Assembly (NCBI GenBank): GCA_023412005.1
Contig: JAEYOE010000031.1
Location: 1-64,000 of the forward strand
Direction of reading: 5' to 3'
Length of the DNA: 64,000 nt
From: Bacillota bacterium
GTDB taxonomy: Bacteria > Bacillota > Clostridia > Christensenellales > SZUA-584
Of the stretch, positions 50,308 to 58,315 are shown in pieces. The notes beneath the pieces were generated by a model. The model saw nothing but the letters and a program-made list of their open reading frames with translations. It had not been told where the DNA came from and did no database searches. Both the position numbers and the translations under genes were made by a program. Position 1 is the first letter of the stretch. The number at the start of each line of letters is the position of its first letter.

Positions 50308-51567
50308 CTATATATTCGCCGGGTCTTCAATACGTCCCGTTAACGCCGAAGCGGCGGCCACTGCCGGGCTTGCGAGGTAAACCTCCGATTCCACATGCCC
50401 CATACGCCCGACAAAGTTGCGGTTTGTCGTGGAGATCGAGCGTTCACCCGCCGCGAGTATGCCCATATGCCCGCCGAGGCACGGCCCGCAGGTGGGCGTG
50501 GAAAAAGCGGCACCCGCTTCCACAATATCCGTGACGATCCCCTCTTTAACCGCCTGCAGATAGATGGCCTGTGTACCCGGGAACACGATGACGCGCACAC
50601 CCTTTTTCACCTTGCGTCCGCGTAAGATGTCCGCCGCGATGCGAAGATCGCTCATACGTCCGTTCGTGCAAGAGCCGATAACCACCTGATCGATTTTAAC
50701 GTCGCCCACTTCGTCAATCGTCTTTGTGTTTTCCGGCAGATGAGGGAATGCCACCGTCGGGCGCAGCGTCGACAAGTCAATATCAATCACGCGTGCGTAT
50801 TCCGCATCGTCATCTGCTTCAAACACCTGATAAGGCTTGATGGAATGCTCTTTTACGTACGCAATTGTCTGCTCATCCACCGGGAATATGCCGTTCTTTG
50901 CTCCCGCCTCAATCGCCATATTGGCGATTGTAAACCGATCATCCATCGTCAGCGCGGCCACACCATCCCCCGCGAACTCCATCGACTGATAAAGCGCGCC
51001 GTCCACACCGATCATGCCAATGATGTGCAGAATCAAATCTTTACCGGATACCCATTTTTGCAGCTTGCCCGTTAAGTTAAACTTGATCGCGGCAGGCACC
51101 TTGAACCAGCACTTGCCGCGCGCCATTGTCGCCGCAAGATCGGTGCTGCCAACGCCCGTAGAGAATGCGCCGAGCGCGCCGTAGGTGCAGGTGTGCGAAT
51201 CTGCGCCGATGATGGCGTCACCCGGCACCGCGAGGCCCTTTTCGGGAATCAGACAATGCTCAATGCCCATCTCACCCACCTCGAAATAATTGGTGAGGTT
51301 TTGTTCGTAGGCAAACTCACGTATCATTTTGCACTGCTCAGCCGCCTTAATGTCCTTATTCGGCGTAAAGTGATCCGGCACCAGCGCAATTTTGTCTTTA
51401 TCAAACACCTTGTCACGGCCCGATTTTTTGAACTCTTTGATGGCCACCGGTGTGGTGATATCGTTTCCGAGCGCGAGATCGATGGCCGCCTCGATAAACT
51501 GGCCTGCGTGAACCTTTGTTAAGCCCGCCTTGGCTGCCAGTATTTTTTGTGTCATTGTCATGCCCAA
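50308..51567 (-). CDS. leuC: 3-Isopropylmalate dehydratase large subunit
   Basis: A 419-residue aconitase-superfamily subunit of the prokaryotic short type, binding the [4Fe-4S] cluster with cysteines in GSCTNGR and CGPCLGGH plus a third in GADSHTCTYG. The start is TTG at 51567, nine bases after GGAGGG; the ATG at 51561 is nearly as good. Its ribosome site lies inside the end of leuA. Confidence 0.96.
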   Translation of the reverse strand: MGMTMTQKILAAKAGLTKVHAGQFIEAAIDLALGNDITTPVAIKEFKKSGRDKVFDKDKIALVPDHFTPNKDIKAAEQCKMIREFAYEQNLTNYFEVGEMGIEHCLIPEKGLAVPGDAIIGADSHTCTYGALGAFSTGVGSTDLAATMARGKCWFKVPAAIKFNLTGKLQKWVSGKDLILHIIGMIGVDGALYQSMEFAGDGVAALTMDDRFTIANMAIEAGAKNGIFPVDEQTIAYVKEHSIKPYQVFEADDDAEYARVIDIDLSTLRPTVAFPHLPENTKTIDEVGDVKIDQVVIGSCTNGRMSDLRIAADILRGRKVKKGVRVIVFPGTQAIYLQAVKEGIVTDIVEAGAAFSTPTCGPCLGGHMGILAAGERSISTTNRNFVGRMGHVESEVYLASPAVAAASALTGRIEDPANI

Positions 51568-51572
51568 TGTTT

Positions 51573-53090
51573 TCAGCCCTCCACTTTCATTTGGTAATAA
51601 TATCTGTTGATCGCGTCTATATACGCCTTGACGCTTGCTTCCACGATATCGGTGCTCAGGCCGCGTCCCTTTACGTTGTTGTCGCCCTTGCTCAGCTTCA
51701 CAACCACTTCACCCTGAGCGTCTTTTCCGCCCGTGACCGACCGGACAATGTAATCCTCCAAAGTGAAGCTTTCGCCGATGCAGCGCTCAATCGCGTTAAA
51801 CGAAGCATCCACAGGACCGTCGCCCGTTGCGGCTTCCTCCACGGTTTCTCCGTCGTGAACCAGCTTGACAACAGCCGTCGCCGTTATTTTATTGCCGCTG
51901 TTGATAACAAACGAATCCAGCTCATAGTCCTTTGGAATCTCAACCTGTTCCATCTCAACCAACGCTCTCAAGTCAAGATCCGAAACGTCTTTTTTTCTGT
52001 CAGCCAGCTCTTTAAAGCGTTCAAAGCTCTCGTTGATATCTTTATCTTCCAACACATACCCGAGATCCTTGAGGCGCTCACAATACGCGTGCTTGCCCGA
52101 ATGCTTGCCGAGCACAATCGCGTTTTCCGGCAGACCGATGGATTCCGGCGTCATGATTTCATAGGTTTTCTTGTTCGCCAACACACCGTGCTGATGGATA
52201 CCGGCTTCATGCGCGAATGCGTTTTTACCCACCACAGCTTTATTCGGCTGAACGGGCACACCCGTGATCGCGGAAATCAAACGCGACGAATTGTAAATCT
52301 GCTTTGTATTGATATTCGTCGTAAAACCGTAGAAATCCTGTCTCGTTGCAATGGCCATCACGATCTCTTCCAGCGCCGCGTTGCCCGCCCGCTCGCCGAT
52401 ACCGTTGATCGTGCATTCCGCCTGCGTGGCACCTGCGCGTATGGCCGCCAATGAATTCGCAACGCCCAGCCCCAAATCGTTGTGGCAGTGTACCGACAGA
52501 TCGACCTTTTCAATGCCTCTGACGTTTTCCTTAACGCCTTTTATCAATGCGCCGAACTCCTCCGGCATTGAATAACCGACGGTATCCGGCACGTTGATGC
52601 ACGTGGCACCGGCTGCGATCACCGCTTCGAACACGCGGTACAAAAACTCCGGTTCACTTCTGGACGCGTCTTCAGCCGAGAATTCCACATCGGCACATAA
52701 CGTTTTTGCGTATTTCACCATTTCAGCCGCCTGCGCCAGCACCTCATCCGGCTTCATCCTGAGCTTGTATTCCATGTGAATCGGCGATGTGGCCAGAAAC
52801 GTATGAATTCTCGGGTTTACGGCGCCTTTCACCGCTTCGTATGCGCGGTCGATATCCTTTACAAGTGCTCTGGATAAGCTCGCCACAGTTGCATTCTTTA
52901 CCGTTTCCGCGATGGTTTTGACAGACTGAAAATCTCCCGGAGATGCGATCGCAAAACCGGCCTCAATCACGTCGACGCCAAGCTTCTCAAGCTGACGCGC
53001 CACCTCAATTTTTTCCTGCAGGTTCATGCTGCATCCCGGCGACTGTTCGCCGTCTCTCAATGTGGTGTCAAAAATCTTAATCTTTGTCAT
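51573..53090 (-). CDS. leuA: 2-Isopropylmalate synthase
   Basis: A 505-residue LeuA condensing acetyl-CoA with 2-oxoisovalerate, the first committed step to leucine. FDTTLRDGEQSPG (metal/catalytic), SVHCHNDLGLGVANS, GIGERAGNAALEE and, near the end, the regulatory LeuA dimer domain (residues about 385-505, including DGPVDASFNAI). The C-terminal domain implies leucine feedback inhibition. I place the start at 53090 after AAGGAGG, not at the ATG at 53126. Transcription is controlled by a leucine T-box. leuB is not in this operon. Confidence 0.97.
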   Translation of the reverse strand: MTKIKIFDTTLRDGEQSPGCSMNLQEKIEVARQLEKLGVDVIEAGFAIASPGDFQSVKTIAETVKNATVASLSRALVKDIDRAYEAVKGAVNPRIHTFLATSPIHMEYKLRMKPDEVLAQAAEMVKYAKTLCADVEFSAEDASRSEPEFLYRVFEAVIAAGATCINVPDTVGYSMPEEFGALIKGVKENVRGIEKVDLSVHCHNDLGLGVANSLAAIRAGATQAECTINGIGERAGNAALEEIVMAIATRQDFYGFTTNINTKQIYNSSRLISAITGVPVQPNKAVVGKNAFAHEAGIHQHGVLANKKTYEIMTPESIGLPENAIVLGKHSGKHAYCERLKDLGYVLEDKDINESFERFKELADRKKDVSDLDLRALVEMEQVEIPKDYELDSFVINSGNKITATAVVKLVHDGETVEEAATGDGPVDASFNAIERCIGESFTLEDYIVRSVTGGKDAQGEVVVKLSKGDNNVKGRGLSTDIVEASVKAYIDAINRYYYQMKVEG

Positions 53091-53160
53091 GTCTGGGCCT
53101 CCTTTTCCAACATTGTTTTTATCCATGCTGTTTTGCGACCGGTTAACGCTCCCGAAGAAT

Positions 53161-53425
53161 AAAAAAAGCCTTTCGTCATACAGAGACGAAAGGACTTCGC
53201 GTTACCACTCTGCTTGCGGTTCAATAAAACCACCAGCTCATCAGGGCACAACATGATGCCCGTCCTCGTGTAACGTTGAGTCATGACGTCTGCGCCTACA
53301 AAAAGCTTCGGTGCAGCAGCTTCGGAGCGAGTTCATCAAATACGGCCTGCCGTCTTTCACCAACCGACGGCTCTCTGAGAAGCGGATCTTTGACTACTTA
53401 TCTCCATCACAGCCTTTATTGCGGT
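53161..53425 (-). promoter_or_regulatory. Leucine T-box riboswitch upstream of leuA
   Basis: On the minus strand the leader runs from the promoter to a terminator (CCTTTCGTC and GACGAAAGG, 53168-53192, followed by a T-run) and contains the T-box AGAGTGGTAACGCG (53197-53210; consensus AGGGTGGNACCGCG). Stem I elements AGAGAGCCG and GTTGGTGAAAGACGGC are recognisable, and the specifier region TGAACTCGCTCC places CTC, a leucine codon, in the specifier position. Uncharged leucine tRNA would stabilise the antiterminator and raise leuACD transcription. Confidence 0.85.
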
Positions 53426-53426
53426 C

Positions 53427-53456
53427 ATTATAATCGACAGACAAGCGGTTTGTCAA
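53427..53456 (-). promoter_or_regulatory. Promoter of the leuA leader
   Basis: On the minus strand TTGACA (53451-53456), 18 bases, TATAAT (53427-53432): both boxes are perfect. Confidence 0.85.
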
Positions 53457-53469
53457 CAAGAAAAAATAA

Positions 53470-53500
53470 AAAGGCCACACGGCTTAGCCGCGTGGCCTTT
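53470..53500 (-). terminator. Terminator of hppA
   Basis: On the minus strand AAAGGCCACGCGGC-TAA-GCCGTGTGGCCTTT followed by T-rich sequence, a 14-bp stem with one wobble. Confidence 0.85.
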
Positions 53501-53509
53501 GAAAGGCTT

Positions 53510-55576
53510 CTACTTGAAGAACAGGTCAATCAAGGAACCGTTTGCGAAAAGTCCCGCAAACACGATGGAAACCATCGACAGCAGCTTGATAAGAATGTTG
53601 ATGGACGGGCCTGACGTATCCTTGAACGGATCGCCAACCGTATCACCCACAACTGCCGCTTTGTGCGCATCGCTGCCCTTGCCGCCGTTGTTGCCCGCTT
53701 CAATGTACTTCTTGGCATTGTCCCAGGCACCGCCCGAGTTCGCCATCATGACTGCGAGTATGAAGCCGGATACCACAGCACCGGCCAACATGGAAGCCAC
53801 TGCATAGGGCCCGAGCAGAAGGCCGACCAAGATCGGTGAGATAATGCCCGTCAACGCAGGAAGAATCATCTCTTTTTGAGCGCTGCGTGTGCAGATATCG
53901 ACACAACGCGCGTAATCAGGCTCAGCTTTACCTTCCATCAATCCGGCAATTTCCTTGAACTGACGGCGCACCTCAACAACAATGCCCTGAGCCGCTCGTC
54001 CCACCGCGTTCATCGTCATAGACGAGAACAGGAACGGCAGCATACCGCCGATGAACAGACCGATGAGTGTGGCGGGCTGTAAAATATCAAGAGCCGTTAA
54101 ATGCGCTTCGTTCATGTAAGACACAATCAGTGCGAGAGCCGTCAAAGCAGCGGAACCGATGGCAAAGCCTTTGCCTGTGGCTGCTGTTGTGTTGCCAAGC
54201 GAATCAAGAGCATCGGTACGCTGACGCACTTGGGGATCCATATGGCTCATTTCGGCAATACCGCCGGCATTATCAGCCACCGGGCCATATGCATCGGTAG
54301 CGAGCGTGATACCGAGTGTGGAGAGCATACCCACCGCCGACAAGCCGATACCATAAAGACCCATTTCAAAGTTGGCTGCACCGCCTGATGTAAAGTACGA
54401 AACCAACACCGAAACGCCGATGATGATTATAGGCAGGAACGTCGATTTCATGCCAAGCGAGATACCGCTGATAATAACGGTCGCCGGGCCTGTTGCTGAT
54501 GAGCCGGATACGGTGCGAGTGGGCTTATATACATCGGATGTATAATATTCCGTGCAAAAGCCGATGAGGATGCCCGCTACAAGGCCCGAAATAATTGCAA
54601 AGAACACGCCAAGATATTGCGGACCAAGCACGAAGTAAACCAGAAGGAACGCAACGATGGCAATCAGCACCGAGCTGATGTTTACACCGCGGCGCAGCGC
54701 TGAGAGCAGCACCTTTTGCTCCGCCTTTTCACCCGAACGCACAAAGAATGTACCGATGATGGAAGCAAAGATACCGATTGCCGCCATAACCATCGGGATC
54801 ATCACACCGGCCGTTAAACCGGCCGCTACGGCGAGTGAAGCTGTTGAGACGATGGAACCGACATACGATTCGTAAAGGTCGGCACCCATGCCCGCTACAT
54901 CGCCCACGTTGTCGCCCACGTTGTCGGCGATAACAGCAGGGTTTCTCGGGTCATCTTCAGGGATACCGGCTTCAACCTTACCCACAAGGTCAGCGCCGAC
55001 GTCAGCCGCTTTGGTGAAGATACCGCCGCCGACACGTGCAAAAAGCGCCATTGATGAAGCGCCCATACCGAATGTCAGCATTGTAGAGGTAATTGCCGCG
55101 ATATCGAGGTTAAATACGAGATCAAGCAGGTAATACCAGATGGAAAGGTCAAGAAGACCAAGGCCCACAACGGTAAAGCCCATAACGCCGCCCGAAGAGA
55201 ACGCTACGCGAAGACCTTTGTTAAGACTCTCACTGGCCGCGAAGGCTGTGCGTGCGTTAGCCGAGGTCGCAATGCTCATACCGATAAAACCCGAAAGGCC
55301 AGAGAAGAAGCCGCCGGTTATAAAGGCAAAGGGCACAAACCCGTTGACCAGATTGAAAAATGATAGCACAAGCAGCACCACAAACATGCCGATGAAGAAG
55401 ATGCCGACACCCGTGTACTGACGTTTCAGATAAGCCTTGGCGCCTTTTTTAATCGCTGTGGCTATCTTGGTCATAAGCTCGGTGCCGGTTGAATAGCTCT
55501 TTATCTTCCAAGCCAGAAAACCTGCAAAGAGCAGTGACACCACCGCCCCAATCGGGGCGAGAATCATAAGATCCAT
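53510..55576 (-). CDS. hppA: Membrane-bound ion-translocating pyrophosphatase
   Basis: A 688-residue membrane protein with about 16 helices that couples pyrophosphate hydrolysis to H+ or Na+ pumping. Catalytic motifs: DVGADLVGKVEAG, DNVGDNVGD, YGPVADNAGGIAEM and GDTVGDPFKDT. The GNTTAATGKGFAIGSAA stretch has Ala at the position that separates K+-dependent (Ala) from K+-independent (Lys) enzymes, so K+ dependence is predicted; whether H+ or Na+ is moved cannot be decided by eye. GAGGAGG precedes the start. Confidence 0.96.
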   Translation of the reverse strand: MDLMILAPIGAVVSLLFAGFLAWKIKSYSTGTELMTKIATAIKKGAKAYLKRQYTGVGIFFIGMFVVLLVLSFFNLVNGFVPFAFITGGFFSGLSGFIGMSIATSANARTAFAASESLNKGLRVAFSSGGVMGFTVVGLGLLDLSIWYYLLDLVFNLDIAAITSTMLTFGMGASSMALFARVGGGIFTKAADVGADLVGKVEAGIPEDDPRNPAVIADNVGDNVGDVAGMGADLYESYVGSIVSTASLAVAAGLTAGVMIPMVMAAIGIFASIIGTFFVRSGEKAEQKVLLSALRRGVNISSVLIAIVAFLLVYFVLGPQYLGVFFAIISGLVAGILIGFCTEYYTSDVYKPTRTVSGSSATGPATVIISGISLGMKSTFLPIIIIGVSVLVSYFTSGGAANFEMGLYGIGLSAVGMLSTLGITLATDAYGPVADNAGGIAEMSHMDPQVRQRTDALDSLGNTTAATGKGFAIGSAALTALALIVSYMNEAHLTALDILQPATLIGLFIGGMLPFLFSSMTMNAVGRAAQGIVVEVRRQFKEIAGLMEGKAEPDYARCVDICTRSAQKEMILPALTGIISPILVGLLLGPYAVASMLAGAVVSGFILAVMMANSGGAWDNAKKYIEAGNNGGKGSDAHKAAVVGDTVGDPFKDTSGPSINILIKLLSMVSIVFAGLFANGSLIDLFFK

Positions 55577-55917
55577 AATGCCTCCTCAAATGAAATAATA
55601 TCTATATAAACAACAACGTTTATATACGGGTTCAAACAAAACCACCTTTTCCCCCAGTTTATTGATTCTTAATGTATTATACAACATATTCATCATTTGA
55701 AAAGAGAAATTTCACAAAATTTCATGCTAATATTGTCTTATTTTCTTTTAGGTATTTATCATTTGCAAAATCAAGGTAAATAATCATTCAAATAAAATAT
55801 GCTCATAAAAACCACATGAACGAATGCTTTTTTCTAATTTGCTTCAAATAATATTTGTTTCCATGTTAAGTGTGTGTATGTTATAATTAATTAAATATCT
55901 CCATAACCTTTTGCGAC
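55577..55917. other. AT-rich noncoding stretch between hppA and comFB
   Basis: About 340 bases between divergent genes, holding both promoters; TATAAT near 55880 and a TATGTT-N-TATAAT pattern serve the plus side. No gene, RNA or repeat is evident. Confidence 0.4.
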
Positions 55918-55933
55918 AAGGAGCAGTTGTGAA

Positions 55934-56221
55934 ATGGCTTTACGAAAATTACCAAAAAACATTCTTGAAGATCTGATCATTTATAAGCTGGACGAGCTGA
56001 TTGAAGCAACTGACGTGTGCAAATGTGACAGATGTCGAAGCGACATTATCGCGATTGCGCTCAACAAGCTGCCTTCACGCTATGTCAGCAGCTCCGGCGG
56101 CGATATTATGGCCAGAATGCAGGCCATGGACGATCAGATGCAGGCCAATATCACCACGGCCATTCTGAAAGCCATTGAGCAGGTAAAAAAGAAGCCTCAC
56201 CATACCAGAGGCGAATACTGA
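55934..56221 (+). CDS. ComFB-like protein
   Basis: A 95-residue protein of the late competence ComFB family: NILEDLIIYKLDELIEATDV, two paired cysteines in CKCDRC, and IIAIALNKLPSRYVSSSGG. Bacillus comFB lies between comFA and comFC; cyanobacterial homologues bind c-di-GMP. Here it is alone, without comFA or comFC, so competence is not implied. AAGGAG ten bases upstream sets the start. Confidence 0.85.
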   Translation: MALRKLPKNILEDLIIYKLDELIEATDVCKCDRCRSDIIAIALNKLPSRYVSSSGGDIMARMQAMDDQMQANITTAILKAIEQVKKKPHHTRGEY

Positions 56222-56355
56222 TATTTAAGCCTGAGAAGCGGTCTGTTTATCAGGCCACTTTTTCTTTTCGTGCAAAGCAAAACCATTATGATACGGCAAT
56301 TTATTAATATGCGGTTTTATTTTAATGAGCCAATCCACGGTCTCTTTCGGTAATT

Positions 56356-56694
56356 TTATTCGAGTTTGTCGCCTGCTTTTTGAGAGGCGTCCGGCTGAGA
56401 GATTCTTCCCAAATTTATTATATGCAGCAAATCATGAACAAAGTTGCTTCCGCTGCCTGCCACAATGCCGGTAATCAGTTCACCGACCACTGTAGCAACC
56501 GTTGTTTGGGCGGTAAATCCAAGATCCGTAAAAATATCAACGCCGAAAAGCACACACAGCAGCATGCCGATGCCGGATGTAATGGCAAACCAACCCCATG
56601 GCGGAAGCTTAACGGGTGATATTGCTGTTTTTGCGACTTCTGCGAGTTTTTCAATCAATAAGGCCAGTGAAGCGATGGCCACTAGTATGTTCAC
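56356..56694 (-). CDS. Small membrane protein of unknown function
   Basis: A 112-residue protein with two or three hydrophobic helices: ILVAIASLALLIEKLAEVAKTA at the start, then LPPWGWFAITSGIGMLLCVLFG and TVATVVGELITGIVAGSGSN. The end is polar. GTG at 56694 is chosen because GGGAGGAG lies seven bases before it; the ORF reaching 56772 lacks a ribosome site. The size and layout recall phage holins or small clostridial envelope proteins, but no phage gene is near and I cannot name it. Confidence 0.6.
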   Translation of the reverse strand: MNILVAIASLALLIEKLAEVAKTAISPVKLPPWGWFAITSGIGMLLCVLFGVDIFTDLGFTAQTTVATVVGELITGIVAGSGSNFVHDLLHIINLGRISQPDASQKAGDKLE

Positions 56695-56855
56695 GCTAGC
56701 TCCTCCCAATACACACGATAGCAGTTCAATAAATACTGCGATAAATATATATTGCGTCGCGAAGAAAATCATTCTGCAACGGGCCTGTGAACAAATAATG
56801 ATTGTTTGAAAGTTTACGACTCGAATTCTGTTAAATGAGTGCTAATAGAACAAAT

Positions 56856-56884
56856 GAAAAAAACCCCGACTTATTCGAGGTTTT
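56856..56884 (-). terminator. Terminator of the tRNA operon
   Basis: On the minus strand AACCTCG-AATAAGT-CGGGGTT with one wobble, then TTTTT. It touches the CCA end of tRNA-Lys. Confidence 0.8.
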
Positions 56885-56959
56885 GGTGGGCGATCGGGGG
56901 CTCGAACCCCGGACACCCTGATTAAGAGTCAGGTGCTCTACCAACTGAGCTAATCGCCC
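56884..56959 (-). tRNA. tRNA-Lys (CTT)
   Basis: A full cloverleaf with acceptor GGGCGAT/ATCGCCC, anticodon loop ACTCTTAAT with CTT, GGTTCGA T-loop and encoded CCA. It is the last of four tRNAs on the minus strand. Confidence 0.95.
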
Positions 56960-56975
56960 TTGTCAAGTGCAGCTT

Positions 56976-57049
56976 TGGAGCGGGTGATGGGAATCGAACC
57001 CACGCAACCAGCTTGGAAGGCTGGGGCTCTACCGTTGAGCTACACCCGC
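56976..57049 (-). tRNA. tRNA-Gly (TCC)
   Basis: Acceptor GCGGGTG/CACCCGC, anticodon TCC in CAGCCTTCCAAGCTG, GGTTCGATTCC T-arm, encoded CCA. Confidence 0.95.
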
Positions 57050-57058
57050 TTAAAAAAG

Positions 57059-57133
57059 TGGAGCGGAAGACGGGATTCGAACCCGCGACTTCGACCTTGG
57101 CAAGGTCGCACTCTACCACTGAGTCACTCCCGC
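57059..57133 (-). tRNA. tRNA-Gly (GCC)
   Basis: Acceptor GCGGGAG paired with CTTCCGC (one G-T pair), anticodon GCC in CGACCTTGCCAAGGTCG, GGGTTCGAATCCC T-arm, encoded CCA. Confidence 0.95.
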
Positions 57134-57145
57134 TCGTTGTTACCT

Positions 57146-57231
57146 TGGTGCGGGCGAAGAGACTTGAACTCCCACGCCGCAAGGGCACTAGATCCTAAGT
57201 CTAGCGCGTCTGCCAATTCCGCCACGCCCGC
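57146..57231 (-). tRNA. tRNA-Leu (TAG)
   Basis: A long-variable-arm tRNA (86 bases with CCA). Acceptor GCGGGCG/CGCCCGC, anticodon TAG in CTAGACTTAGGATCTAG, variable stem TGCCCTTGCGGCG. First gene of the tRNA operon. Confidence 0.95.
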
Positions 57232-57276
57232 CAGTCTTAACCTTTTTTAAGCACCCCCGTTTTCAGGCACTTTGGT

Positions 57277-57305
57277 ATTCTAACACCTCACTCTTTATTA
57301 GTCAA
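57277..57305 (-). promoter_or_regulatory. Promoter of the tRNA operon
   Basis: On the minus strand TTGACT (57300-57305), 17 bases, TAGAAT (57277-57282): a strong sigma-A promoter for Leu-Gly-Gly-Lys. Confidence 0.75.
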
Positions 57306-57790
57306 TAACCTATTTCGCAATTTTCTCACGAAAAAAATATATGTTGAAACGAGCCGATAATTCACTTTGTGGTGAGTCCGTTTGCGTTTCCATATACAAC
57401 TATATTTGAAGGATTTACACATACAAAGCATTACAACGCAAGCATAGATTTGAACGTTCAGAACGTATTTACTGCCAATCGACAAAAAGATGTCGATCCC
57501 TCCATTCAAACACGAATTTTTGGGTTTCGGCCTCGACCGTACCGTTGCGCACCACTTTAAAGTGCAAAATTTGCAGCAATCTCCCTCCGCTAATTGTCGG
57601 ATCTTAATCAGCCAATTGCCATCTCCCGGCCCACCCCTTCTGCGTCGTCAAGGAGACAAGAGCGATGCGTATCATATTACTTCATGGTATGCAAACTTTA
57701 TCACTTCACTTCAAGAACGAGGTTGAAAATCGACAGCCGTGTACTGATTCAGCAAATTACTGCCCCGTCAATAACCAAATTGCTGTCTTG
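57306..57790. other. Intergenic stretch of about 490 bases without a gene
   Basis: Open frames here on both strands lack ribosome sites. From about 57480 to 57720 GC content rises and sequence looks like decayed coding or repeat DNA, but I cannot identify it. Confidence 0.4.
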
Positions 57791-57796
57791 AAGAAA

Positions 57797-57818
57797 GAGC
57801 GGGGTTATTCCCCCGCTC
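57797..57818 (-). terminator. Terminator overlapping the SEC-C gene end
   Basis: On the minus strand GAGCGGGG-GAATAA-CCCCGCTC is a perfect 8-bp stem followed by TTTCTTC. The left arm is the last codons of the gene, and the stop codon TAA lies in the loop. Confidence 0.75.
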
Positions 57819-58305
57819 CGCAGCACTTCTTATACTTTTTGCCGCTGCCGCACGGGCAGGGCTCATTTCTGCCGATCTTCTCGGATACAGCCTGCTTATC
57901 AAGCCGCCACTTGTCTCTGATCTCCCTGCGGCGCTGTTCTGTCAAAATATCGTCCCATCCCCGCAGCGTATAAAGCCACTTTGCCTTACACTCCAGCATG
58001 TTATAATACAGCTTCTCAAAATCCACTTTGAGCGTTATATCAGTGACCTCTTTGAGCTTCTCAAGATCGTATTCCTTTACGAGGCTCGTATTGATACCGT
58101 CCATAAAGCCCGCAAAAACAACCGTAGACATTTCAAACTGCTCCGCAATTTCGGATAGCTTTCCGGTAATAAAATCATCTTTGCGCGCCAATATCTTTTT
58201 ATAGGCTTGCGTTTCAATATCAAAATATTCCTGCCAGAACGCTTCGTTTTCCTGCGGCGTTCTTTGCGCTTCGGCCATGCCCTGCCACTGACTGTATAAG
58301 CTCAT
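57805..58305 (-). CDS. SEC-C motif protein
   Basis: A 166-residue helical protein with a C-terminal zinc-binding SEC-C motif, NEPCPCGSGKKYKKCCG. The preceding part (residues 1-145) is a conserved helical domain found in many Firmicutes with SEC-C tails. Function unknown; SecA uses the same motif to bind SecB or ribosomes. It begins ten bases after the isocitrate dehydrogenase stop and appears cotranscribed with it. Confidence 0.85.
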   Translation of the reverse strand: MSLYSQWQGMAEAQRTPQENEAFWQEYFDIETQAYKKILARKDDFITGKLSEIAEQFEMSTVVFAGFMDGINTSLVKEYDLEKLKEVTDITLKVDFEKLYYNMLECKAKWLYTLRGWDDILTEQRRREIRDKWRLDKQAVSEKIGRNEPCPCGSGKKYKKCCGAGE

Positions 58306-58315
58306 CTGTCTCTCC

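Noticed and set aside
51516..52454. 312-codon plus-strand open frame
   Set aside because: It lies antisense to leuA, has no ribosome site, and its composition mirrors the leuA codons.
56884..57231. tRNA cluster as a phage attachment site
   Set aside because: No integrase, no duplicated tRNA end and no phage genes nearby.
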